Below the pieces are notes generated by a model. That model did no database searches. It saw nothing but the letters and a program-made list of their open reading frames with translations, and was not told the DNA's origin. Of a stretch of 64,000 bases of DNA, positions 53,461-61,464 are shown one piece after another; within the stretch, counting starts at the first letter, position 1; each line of letters opens with the position of its first letter. Position numbers and translations under genes: made by a program. The stretch covers positions 1 through 64,000 of the forward strand of contig JBGUJH010000141.1 of the NCBI GenBank assembly GCA_045113775.1, in the 5' to 3' direction. Source of the stretch: CAG-791 sp045113775. GTDB taxonomy: Bacteria > Bacillota > Clostridia > Lachnospirales > Lachnospiraceae.

Positions 53461-55536
53461 TCACACTTTGGTGCCGGTTTTTTCCAGAGGTCCGTTAAGA
53501 ATCCCGGTGCCTTCCAGCACGAATCTGCCGTCCCTGAGGATCTCGGTCCTGTTTCCGTCGGCCTTTACAGCCGTCAATTCCCCCAGTTCCTCATAGGGAA
53601 TCGTTATATCTGTATGACATCCGAAATACGCCTTCCCGGGATCACTTTTTCTCAGAATTGATACGGAATTGTCCTTTGCAACGATCTCTTTTCCGTCCGG
53701 ATTGCAGGTGCGGTTGTCTTCATCCCTGCAGTAACAGGTATCTCCGACCGCGAAATGCGGCCCCGTCTTCTCCGCGATCAGAATGGGGAGACGATCACAG
53801 ATTCCATATTTTGACGCTGCAGCATAAGCAGTGGTATTGGTACCGATCGCGCACTCTCCCATGGGAAGACGTTCCCGGTTATGCAGGATATTTTTCCTTA
53901 CATATGCCCGGTTCTCCTCCTCGCTGTCGAAATTGCGGCAGCTGTAATCAGCAACTCTGCCCTCCTCAAAGCGGATCTCAAGATCTTTGAAGAGCAGGCC
54001 TTCCAGATAGACGCTCTTTACATGGAGAATTCCGTTCGTACCTTCCAGTACCGGAGTAGTGAATACCTCTCCCACCGGAATGTTGACATCTGCCGTACAG
54101 TTCTCAAAATTTGTCTCTGCAGAAGGATCCTCAGGCTCAAGCAGTTTTATCGTGAGCTGTGTCCGGTTCGCGCCGCGTCCGCGGACTTCTATGCGGGACG
54201 CTGTGTTCAGAACGTCGATCATTTTTCCCTGCACCCTCTCATAGAGCGCGCTGTCAAGCGTATTGATCCGGATCACTGCGTCAAAGATCTCTGCGTATTC
54301 TTCTTCGTTTTCTGCTATTGCAGGAAGCGGAAAGTCAATGATCGTGAAACTTCTGTCCCTGGCGACTACGGCTTTGCTGTACAGATCCGCCGCCTTGATC
54401 GAATATTCCGAGCTGAGCTTTTGCTGTACTTCATCATAGCGCGGGGAGGCCGCAGACGGAGCAGGGCTGAAAGGCCTGCTTCCGAAAGTCTCAATAACTG
54501 CTGGACCGGCGTAGAGAACGGTATGGTCTCTAAGGCTCTTGTAAGCGTTCGAGAGGCCTTCGAGTTTTCTCGAGCGGAGCGCTTCATCCAGAAAGAGTGC
54601 TTCATCCTCGCGATGGTCGTAATAATACTGCGGATTGGGATTTGCGCCGCTGTACCCCATTTCTCCCTGGTAAAAGGAATGAAACAGAGTCGGAATTTCG
54701 GCGGAGAGAATCGTTCTGAGGCCGTATGAGGCAAACCCATGTACGCAGGCCCGGAAGATTCTCTCAAATCCCAGGTGGAAGATCACAGCGGTATTCTTTT
54801 TAGAGGCGAGATTCTTGCCGCCGTTTATGAATCCTCTCCTGTATCCCTCCGTGATGGTCCCGGCGATCAGTGAGATTGTCTCATCAGGCAGCTCAGCGAT
54901 ATGCTTTGCACTCTTGATCTCATCTTCTGTGACATATTCTCCGGTGAGATACAGGTTTCTGATCTCTGTGTCCTGTCTTGACGCAAGGTCATAGATCCTG
55001 GGACTTCCTTCCACGAGTTTATCCTTCAGGTAGCAGTACATCTCGTCTTCCGCGTAATCTGCCAGATATTGGTAAATAATACCCTTGACGTGTTCGCGGG
55101 CCGGAATGCCTCCGCTCTCGCGGTATGCCGTCGTAAAAGCTGAGTAAACCTCAAGAAAGAGTTCCATGCGGATCAGCACGCGCTCCCTCATCAGCCTGTA
55201 TACAAAGGGTATCACACATCTCATCTCATAACGCAGAGCGGCAAGAAGAGGACCCATTTCGTTTCCCAGTTTCTCTGCCGCGTAATCGGGATTTGCCCAG
55301 CTCGTACCGTAGTTCTCCGGCAGGATCTCACTGTAGAGCCTCCTGTTTCTTTCCCTCAGCGCGTTGACTGACTCGGTCTTTGCTGCTTCGGACTTAAGAA
55401 AAGATTCTTCTTCCTGCATCATGAGAAACCATGACGCCCCCGATTCAAAATAATCTATAAATGATGGTTCCACAATATTCTCACCGGCGATCGTGCTTAT
55501 GCGGCCCATCGCCAGTTCGTATCTGATATCGATCAT
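53461..55536 (-). CDS. M29 family aminopeptidase, extended form
   Basis: Metallo-aminopeptidase of the M29 (aminopeptidase T) family. The catalytic half lies in the last 350 residues: PVGEVFTTPVLEGTNG with a metal glutamate, MGECAIGTNTTAY with the second glutamate, EKTGPHFAVGDTC, and FGCHTDITIPYEE with histidine and aspartate ligands. The protein is 691 residues, far longer than the roughly 400 usual for M29. The first 330 residues are mostly helical and unfamiliar to me. AAGGA lies 4 bases before the ATG. It stands alone between pyrE and purE. Confidence 0.82.
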   Translation of the reverse strand: MIDIRYELAMGRISTIAGENIVEPSFIDYFESGASWFLMMQEEESFLKSEAAKTESVNALRERNRRLYSEILPENYGTSWANPDYAAEKLGNEMGPLLAALRYEMRCVIPFVYRLMRERVLIRMELFLEVYSAFTTAYRESGGIPAREHVKGIIYQYLADYAEDEMYCYLKDKLVEGSPRIYDLASRQDTEIRNLYLTGEYVTEDEIKSAKHIAELPDETISLIAGTITEGYRRGFINGGKNLASKKNTAVIFHLGFERIFRACVHGFASYGLRTILSAEIPTLFHSFYQGEMGYSGANPNPQYYYDHREDEALFLDEALRSRKLEGLSNAYKSLRDHTVLYAGPAVIETFGSRPFSPAPSAASPRYDEVQQKLSSEYSIKAADLYSKAVVARDRSFTIIDFPLPAIAENEEEYAEIFDAVIRINTLDSALYERVQGKMIDVLNTASRIEVRGRGANRTQLTIKLLEPEDPSAETNFENCTADVNIPVGEVFTTPVLEGTNGILHVKSVYLEGLLFKDLEIRFEEGRVADYSCRNFDSEEENRAYVRKNILHNRERLPMGECAIGTNTTAYAAASKYGICDRLPILIAEKTGPHFAVGDTCYCRDEDNRTCNPDGKEIVAKDNSVSILRKSDPGKAYFGCHTDITIPYEELGELTAVKADGNRTEILRDGRFVLEGTGILNGPLEKTGTKV

Positions 55537-55582
55537 ATTTTCCTTTCAAAGCCTGCAAAGGCGGGCCGGTTCTTCCGGATAG

Positions 55583-55625
55583 AAAAAGCGGGCTCTGCCG
55601 CCCCTTTCGGGACAGCGGAGCCGCT
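55583..55625 (-). terminator. Terminator after pyrE
   Basis: Long hairpin of about 17 pairs with a GAAA tetraloop (AGCGGCTCCGC... with ...GCGGCAGAGCCCGCT), then TTTTTC on the minus strand. Its 5' arm resembles part of the dispersed hairpin element. Confidence 0.85.
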
Positions 55626-55635
55626 GTTTGCCGCC

Positions 55636-56319
55636 TTATGCCTTTTTTACTCCGTACTCGTCATAGTACTTGTCGAGCTCTTTCTTTATTTTCTTATCGA
55701 TCAGCACCTTGCCGTCGATCGGCCTGTTGTACAGATATTCAACCACTTCGTCCATCGTGACAATGGCGCTTGCGGGGAAGCCGTAATCTTCCCTGATCTC
55801 CTCAAGTGCGCTTATTGTACCCTTAGGCCCTACTTCTCTTCTGTCCAGAGATACAATAAGGCCTACGATATCGACGTCAGCCTGCGCGCGGATGATCGGG
55901 ACCGTCTCAGCTATGGAAGCGCCGGAAGTAGTAACATCCTCGATGATCATGACTCTGTCTTCGTCGCGAAGCCTTGTTCCAAGGAGAGCTCCCTTGTCTC
56001 CGTGATCCTTGATCTCCTTGCGGTTCGCGCAGTATTTGATGTCGCGTCCGTAGAGCTTGCTGATCGCCATGACTGTTGCTACAGCCAGCGGGATGCCCTT
56101 ATAGGAGGGCCCGAAAAGGACGTCAAAATCAAGACCGTATTTGTCGTTGATCGCCCTTGCGTAGTACTCTCCGAGCTTGATGAGCTGTGAACCTGTCTTG
56201 TAGGCTCCTGCATTCATGAAGAACGGTGATTTCCTGCCGCTCTTAAGAGTGAACTCTCCGAATTTGAGGACATGTGAATCCACCATAAAGTTAATGAAAT
56301 TTTTCTTGTACTCTTCCAT
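55636..56319 (-). CDS. pyrE: Orotate phosphoribosyltransferase
   Basis: Joins orotate to PRPP to give OMP, 227 residues. The PRPP-binding motif is VMIIEDVTTSGASI, and the early part FTLKSGRKSPFFMNAG is the OPRT signature. It lies 44 bases after pyrF, with GGGGGAG 7 bases before the ATG. Last gene of the operon. Confidence 0.96.
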   Translation of the reverse strand: MEEYKKNFINFMVDSHVLKFGEFTLKSGRKSPFFMNAGAYKTGSQLIKLGEYYARAINDKYGLDFDVLFGPSYKGIPLAVATVMAISKLYGRDIKYCANRKEIKDHGDKGALLGTRLRDEDRVMIIEDVTTSGASIAETVPIIRAQADVDIVGLIVSLDRREVGPKGTISALEEIREDYGFPASAIVTMDEVVEYLYNRPIDGKVLIDKKIKKELDKYYDEYGVKKA

Positions 56320-56363
56320 TGCTGCTCTCCCCCTATTTATTATTCAGTGCGTGCGGCCTGTGA

Positions 56364-57317
56364 TCAGCGGCCGATATTCCAAACAGTCCTGCCGCCGTGG
56401 ATCTCCCCTCGAAGATCCGCGATCATATCAAGCGCAGCAGCTCTGGCCGCGTCGGCAAATCCTTCTTCCCCGAATTTACTGTAAGCTTCCTTTTTGTAAG
56501 CGGCTATGATCCCTCTGGAAGAATTGACGATCGCACCGAGTCCGTCAGAATCAAAGAATCCGCTGAGATCCGCGGCGGTCGCTCCCTGGGCGCCGTAACC
56601 GGGCGCAAGGATGAACGCGTGCGGCATTAGTTTTCTGAGGATTCTTGCCTGTTCCGGATAAGTGGCGCCGACAACAGCGCCGACGTTGCTGTATGCCCCT
56701 TCCATGCAGTCGGCTCCCCATTCCCTGACCTTCTGGCCCACAAGTTCATAGACAGCCCGTCCGTCCCCGATGAGTACGTCCTGAAATTCCCCGCTCGAGG
56801 GATTGGAAGTCTTGACCAGCACGAAGATTCCCTTGTCATGCTCTTTGCAGACCTTTATGAACGGCATCACACCGTCTGATCCGAGATAAGGATTAACTGT
56901 CGCGAAATCGACGTCGAAAGCCTTTCCGGCAAGATGTCCTCTGGCGTACGCTTCGGAGGTGGATCCGATATCCCCTCTCTTTACATCGCCGATGACTATC
57001 AGTCCCTTTGACCGGCAGTATTCAACTGTCCTGCGGTAAGCTATCATTCCGGGGATCCCAAACTGTTCGTACATAGCGACCTGGGGTTTTACCGCCGGTA
57101 CGATGTCGCACACAGCGTCGGTAATAGCTTTATTGAACTGCCAGACAGCTTCTGCCGCTATCACATTTTCCTTCTCGCAGTACTCCGGTATATCCCCTTC
57201 CGCAGCGCTCTCGGCGTTCTTTAATATGAACTTCGGAATGAAGGACAGATTAGGGTCGAGCCCGACCACGACCGGCGCGTCTTTGCGGACGATCCCCTCT
57301 ATTAATCTCTGAATCAT
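56364..57317 (-). CDS. pyrF: Orotidine-5'-phosphate decarboxylase, type 2
   Basis: Final step to UMP, 317 residues. This length and the motif IGDVKRGDIGSTSEAYA (catalytic lysine in DVKRGD) mark the longer type 2 branch, unlike the 230-240 residue Bacillus enzyme. Other motifs are VVVGLDPNLSF and the phosphate-binding LAPGYGAQGATA near the end. First gene of pyrF-pyrE; the other pyr genes are not in the window. Confidence 0.96.
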   Translation of the reverse strand: MIQRLIEGIVRKDAPVVVGLDPNLSFIPKFILKNAESAAEGDIPEYCEKENVIAAEAVWQFNKAITDAVCDIVPAVKPQVAMYEQFGIPGMIAYRRTVEYCRSKGLIVIGDVKRGDIGSTSEAYARGHLAGKAFDVDFATVNPYLGSDGVMPFIKVCKEHDKGIFVLVKTSNPSSGEFQDVLIGDGRAVYELVGQKVREWGADCMEGAYSNVGAVVGATYPEQARILRKLMPHAFILAPGYGAQGATAADLSGFFDSDGLGAIVNSSRGIIAAYKKEAYSKFGEEGFADAARAAALDMIADLRGEIHGGRTVWNIGR

Positions 57318-57355
57318 TTAGTAAAAGCACCTTTCTGTATTGTAATTGCAGACAA

Positions 57356-57364
57356 AGTATAGCA
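57356..57364 (-). promoter_or_regulatory. Extended -10 promoter for pyrF-pyrE
   Basis: TGCTATACT on the minus strand, 39 bases before the pyrF ATG. A TTGATG lies 20 bases upstream. The leader is too short for a PyrR attenuator. Confidence 0.6.
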
Positions 57365-57390
57365 TAACACTGTATGCCGTGCATCAATTC

Positions 57391-58443
57391 TTAACGTGTT
57401 TTCAAAAATCTCATTTCCCGCTTAGCTTCTTCATCTCCGGAATACTGTTTGAGGTATTCGGTCAGCAGATCCCTTGCCTTCTCGAAGTCGCCAGTATATT
57501 CATAGGCGACGATCCGGTTATAGAGAGTGTTCTGCAGGTCGGGGGTTCCCTTAGCGGCATTTACCGCTCTTTCGTAAACTTCGACGGCTTCACTGAACTT
57601 GTGCTGCTTCATAAGGATCGATCCCAAAAGGCCCAGCAAAACAGCGGAAGAATCCGCTTTTGATCCGAAACTGTCGATCACGCCCTTGGCCGCTTCCGTA
57701 TCATCGAGAGCTATATAGCACCTGCACATGATCAGCGCAGCGGTCTCGTCTGTTTCAGAAAACTGACTGAGCAGATTTACCGCACCCTTGTAATCTTCAA
57801 GGAAATACAGGATCTTTCCCTTGAGGACCGGGTCCATTCCTTCCACAGAACCGGCTCCGGCCAGGTACCCTTCTCCGACATTCTTGGCGCCGTAACGAGC
57901 CATGATCTGCGCAATCTCAAGAATAAGTTCGTAATTGCCCCTGTCCATATTGATCGCTTTGTCAAAATCCGTCTTGGCGCTCTGCAGATCACCGGAAGCT
58001 GCCTTTGCAGTCCCCCTCGCCACAAACAGATACTTGTCCTCGTCATTTTTATCGATCAGGGCATTGTAGATCAGGATCGCTTTCTGCGGCTCTCCGCTTT
58101 TAATATAACAACTTGCGAGATATCTCCTGATATCATCTTCCATCCCGTCATGATAGAGTCTTTTTTCGATAAATGTGGCAGAATCAAGAGCCTTGTTAAA
58201 GGCCTCCTCCGCGCTCTCATATTCCATTTTCCCCATCAGGGCGATGCCTTTGCCCCGGTAGCAGGCCTGAAGCTGCGATCCCTCTTCGATCGCGGCGCTG
58301 TAATAGACTACTGCGTTCTCATAGTCTCCTTCATCCAGCGCCTGCTGGGCTTTGTTCATCGTCTCTGTATTCTTAGGGCTGCAGCCGCCCAGAACAGACA
58401 TGACCAAACAAACTGAAAGCAAAAGAACGATTTTCTTTTTCAA
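57391..58443 (-). CDS. TPR-repeat lipoprotein
   Basis: Surface lipoprotein of 350 residues. A short signal peptide ends in LGGC, so C21 would carry the lipid. The rest is tetratricopeptide-like helical pairs (for example AQQALDEGDYENAVVYYSAA and AFNKALDSATFIEKRLY), giving a scaffold for protein contacts outside the membrane. The start is TTG at 58443, with GGAGG 5 bases before it; this removes an implausible extension running through the repeat element. It follows the MBOAT/SGNH genes and a small gene on the same strand, so it may serve that surface system (inference). Confidence 0.83.
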   Translation of the reverse strand: MKKKIVLLLSVCLVMSVLGGCSPKNTETMNKAQQALDEGDYENAVVYYSAAIEEGSQLQACYRGKGIALMGKMEYESAEEAFNKALDSATFIEKRLYHDGMEDDIRRYLASCYIKSGEPQKAILIYNALIDKNDEDKYLFVARGTAKAASGDLQSAKTDFDKAINMDRGNYELILEIAQIMARYGAKNVGEGYLAGAGSVEGMDPVLKGKILYFLEDYKGAVNLLSQFSETDETAALIMCRCYIALDDTEAAKGVIDSFGSKADSSAVLLGLLGSILMKQHKFSEAVEVYERAVNAAKGTPDLQNTLYNRIVAYEYTGDFEKARDLLTEYLKQYSGDEEAKREMRFLKTR

Positions 58444-58469
58444 ATCCGCCTCCCGATCTACAATGGTGT

Positions 58470-58494
58470 TCAAGGCTCGCAGAGCGAGCCGCTG
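58470..58494 (-). repeat. Dispersed hairpin element, copy 5
   Basis: Starts 3 bases after the stop of the 76-residue protein gene. Minus strand: CAGC, then perfect GGCTCGC-TCT-GCGAGCC, then TTGA. Compared with copy 2 both bases of the fourth pair have changed, keeping the stem. Confidence 0.8.
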
Positions 58495-58496
58495 AG

Positions 58497-58727
58497 TCAT
58501 TCGTCAAACACAACCTTTACATAGAAGCCGCGCTCATTTTCCTCAACTGCTTCCACCTTTCCTTCCCTGGAAAGAAGGCGCTGGTTAAAAGGATAATTGC
58601 CGCTCATAGCAAGCGACGGGTGGATCGTATAGTAGTAATTGCTGGGCAGCATGCCCTCCACGATCTTCACCTGGTCTCCCGGTTTGAGAAGGCCTTCCCT
58701 CTCCATCTTGAATTCCATCTCTCTCAT
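58497..58727 (-). CDS. Small uncharacterised protein
   Basis: Protein of 76 residues that I do not recognise. No signal peptide or membrane helix. GLLKPGDQVKIVEGMLP and GKVEAVEENERGFYVKVVFD look like strands of a small SH3- or KOW-like barrel, with a YYYTIHPSLAMSGNYPFNQ loop between. The ATG has GGGGG 10 bases upstream. It lies between the SGNH gene (60 bases) and the TPR lipoprotein gene, with the same codon style as its neighbours. It is probably real, and cytoplasmic if so. Confidence 0.65.
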   Translation of the reverse strand: MREMEFKMEREGLLKPGDQVKIVEGMLPSNYYYTIHPSLAMSGNYPFNQRLLSREGKVEAVEENERGFYVKVVFDE

Positions 58728-58787
58728 TTTACATTGTCCCCCTGATTATGAGAAGTGCTTTATATCATTCCAAGTACAACTCGGAAG

Positions 58788-60020
58788 TCACTTCCCTACG
58801 ACCGCGGCGTTCTCAAGAAGAGACCTGTCCCATCTCTCGTATGCCGATGCTTTGAGATGGATGCCGTCTCCCGAGAGGTCCTCTATCAAATCTCCGTTCG
58901 CGTTGCAGACGTACGGGTTCATGTCGATGTAAAAGATATCCCTGCCGTTAGCCAGCGTACTGATCGCGTAATTTCTCTGGCATATAACAGTATTATTCCT
59001 GCAGCTGTCCGAACTGCTCTTCTCCTCGGACACGTGCATGATCGCCTGGATATAGATCAGCGCATCCGGCTGATACTCGCGGATCAGTTCCAGAAGCTCC
59101 CTGTACTTCTCATAGTACATGTAAGTCGTTCCGATGCCCAGTTCATTTACACCCAGCGCCACATATATTTTGCCGTATTGTTCATAATCCAAAGCTTCTT
59201 CAACTGTATAATCCCAGCCTTCTCCGTCGTGATCAGTAAACCACAGATCCTTATCCAGGACGTTATAGACATTGACAGATTCTTTGGCCAGGAACGCGGC
59301 GTTTTCTTTAAAGCTTCCGTATTCGCAGAGTCCGACCGTTCTCGAATCTCCTATGAACAGTGCGTCTGCGAAATAGTCGGGCTCAACTTGCTGCAGTTTG
59401 TAATAAATACCGTTCTTGGCAAAGATTCCTTCGGTGTCTGTATTATACTGTGTGTCATCAGGGGAGAGAAATGCTACATTGACCACATCATAGTCCTCAG
59501 CCTGCATGACCGGATTGCAGACGCCTTCCGGTATTGTGTCCGGATCACCGTGGATCGCTCCTTCCGGGATCGTCTCCACTTTCTGCACTTCGGAGTCCTC
59601 TGCCTCCGCATTCTGCAAACCGCTGCCTGCAGTAGATGCTGTGCCGGACGCGGCGGTAGAGGCCGTGCCGGATCCGGCAGCCCCGGCTGCTGTCTTTCCT
59701 GTTCCTGCGGCGGTTCCGGTCTCAGCTGCCTGCGTTTCTTCTGAAGTGATCAGCGCAGCGCCTTCTTCCGTTTCTGCCGTGCCTGCCGTTTCTGCCTGCT
59801 CCTCTTTCTCCTTTGGCTTAAACAGATCGCCCCAGGGATAGACGCCTTCATGAATTCCTTCCATCACAAGGGTCAGACCCGGTTCGGTCAGAGGTGTGAA
59901 TTCATACCCGCTGTACAGGCCCTTTCTGCCTGTCCATCCTAAAATGGTCAGAGGAAGTCCTGTGAGTATCAAGACACACAGCAATGTATATTTTTTCCAT
60001 ATAAACTGAAGTAATCTCAA
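58788..60020 (-). CDS. SGNH/GDSL-type hydrolase with N-terminal anchor
   Basis: Protein of 410 residues. One N-terminal membrane helix (about 10-30) precedes an Ala/Gly/Thr/Glu-rich linker (about 75-140). The SGNH domain follows: FIGDSRTVGL with the nucleophile serine, GVNELG with the asparagine, and DGIHLKASAY with the catalytic aspartate and histidine. All catalytic residues are present and face outside. It probably transfers or removes acetyl groups on a surface polymer, using acetyl delivered by the adjacent MBOAT protein. The TTG start has GGAGG 7 bases upstream; 46 bases separate the two genes. Confidence 0.85.
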   Translation of the reverse strand: MRLLQFIWKKYTLLCVLILTGLPLTILGWTGRKGLYSGYEFTPLTEPGLTLVMEGIHEGVYPWGDLFKPKEKEEQAETAGTAETEEGAALITSEETQAAETGTAAGTGKTAAGAAGSGTASTAASGTASTAGSGLQNAEAEDSEVQKVETIPEGAIHGDPDTIPEGVCNPVMQAEDYDVVNVAFLSPDDTQYNTDTEGIFAKNGIYYKLQQVEPDYFADALFIGDSRTVGLCEYGSFKENAAFLAKESVNVYNVLDKDLWFTDHDGEGWDYTVEEALDYEQYGKIYVALGVNELGIGTTYMYYEKYRELLELIREYQPDALIYIQAIMHVSEEKSSSDSCRNNTVICQRNYAISTLANGRDIFYIDMNPYVCNANGDLIEDLSGDGIHLKASAYERWDRSLLENAAVVGK

Positions 60021-60066
60021 TGAAATTCCTCCGAAATACTGACTGAGGCCCGAAAGCAGCCGTCTG

Positions 60067-61428
60067 TCAGAAGCTGAAGTACATAAAGGGGTTGCTCGCG
60101 GAGATCACTATTCTGTAGACGCAGACCCAAAAGACCGCCGTCAGAATGATGATCACCGGCGGCTTAGTCCTGTTCTTTACGATCAGCCTGTACCAGTGCG
60201 GTGTACACAGCAGTAAGCTGACCAGAAGGAGCGGCCAGTAGATCATGATCTGTTTCATAAAATCCCCTGTGTTGACATTGACCCCGCTTCCGAAAAACGG
60301 AAACAGTCTCTCGAAATAGATCCGAAGCTCCGTCAGATCCGTAATCGCGAAGATCACCCATGTCAGAGGAATGAAAAACCAGACATGAAGATGGCCGATG
60401 ATCGGAAACGATGTGATCAGCCCGTCCACAACAAATTTCTCCCAGATGATCAGAAGCGCAAGAACACATCCCCAGAGAATGAAATTGGGAGTGATGCCGT
60501 GCCAGAGCCCTGTGAGGAGCCAAACGATCAGAAGATTAAGGATCGTCCTTAGTTTCCCCTTCCTGCTTCCGCCCAGAGGAATATAGACATAATCCCTGAA
60601 CCAGGAACCTAATGTAGCGTGCCATCTGCGGTAAAAATCCGCTACGCCGCAGGCCCAGTAAGGATGAAGAAAGTTTACGACAAAGTGGAAGCCCAGCATC
60701 AGGCCGATGCCCGCCGCCATCAGGGAGTATCCCCAGAAATCCATATACAGGCGAAGGGAGTACCCCACTGCGCCCATCCACGCCAGCGGCGTTGATATAC
60801 TCTCATACCCGATCTTTCCGATCTCGTTCCACAGAGTACTCAGAGGGTCCGCCAGAAGGACCTTCATTCCGAGACCGAGCACGAAGAAAAAGAGGCCGTC
60901 ACTGAAAGCTTTCGACGAGACCGTTCTCTCTCTTTTCTCAAATCCGACATTGTTCCAGCGCATAATGGGGCCCTGGGTCACCTGCGGGAACATGGTAAAA
61001 TAGACCACCGTGTCCATAATGTCAGGGCGTCTGGTGATCTCTCCCCGGAAAAGGTCCGCCTGATAGGAGATCATCTTGAACAGGTAGAAACTGAATCCCA
61101 GAGGCAGCACGACCTTGCGGGACAGGCCTGACAGGACCTTAAACAGTATGAGGGAACCCGCGTCTATAAAGATCGCCAGATAAAAGGCCCTCCTGTTCTT
61201 TGGCTTTACTCCTCCTTTATCAGCGGAGAAGACCATCTGTCCCAATATATAGTTGATGATCGTGAGTCCTGTGAGCAGAGCGGCCATACGCCCGGCACCC
61301 ATGGCATAGAAAATAATGCTCCCGAAAAACAGGACCACTTCCCTGAACCTCGCGGGCGTAATAAAGCACACGATCAAAAATATAGGAAAAAACCTGAATA
61401 GAAAAGTCAGGCTGTTGAATAGTACCAT
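60067..61428 (-). CDS. MBOAT family membrane O-acyltransferase
   Basis: Integral membrane protein of 453 residues with about eleven helices, of the AlgI/DltB type. The conserved RRWHATLGSWFRDYVYIPLGG (shown in parts) and the catalytic histidine in TGLWHGITPNFILWG are present. It passes acyl groups, usually acetyl, across the membrane to a surface polysaccharide. dlt genes are absent, so alanylation of teichoic acid is unlikely to be its role. Coupled to the SGNH gene downstream and folC upstream (36 bases). Confidence 0.92.
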   Translation of the reverse strand: MVLFNSLTFLFRFFPIFLIVCFITPARFREVVLFFGSIIFYAMGAGRMAALLTGLTIINYILGQMVFSADKGGVKPKNRRAFYLAIFIDAGSLILFKVLSGLSRKVVLPLGFSFYLFKMISYQADLFRGEITRRPDIMDTVVYFTMFPQVTQGPIMRWNNVGFEKRERTVSSKAFSDGLFFFVLGLGMKVLLADPLSTLWNEIGKIGYESISTPLAWMGAVGYSLRLYMDFWGYSLMAAGIGLMLGFHFVVNFLHPYWACGVADFYRRWHATLGSWFRDYVYIPLGGSRKGKLRTILNLLIVWLLTGLWHGITPNFILWGCVLALLIIWEKFVVDGLITSFPIIGHLHVWFFIPLTWVIFAITDLTELRIYFERLFPFFGSGVNVNTGDFMKQIMIYWPLLLVSLLLCTPHWYRLIVKNRTKPPVIIILTAVFWVCVYRIVISASNPFMYFSF

Positions 61429-61464
61429 TTAATTGTCCTTCAGTGAGCCGTATGATGTCCGGCT

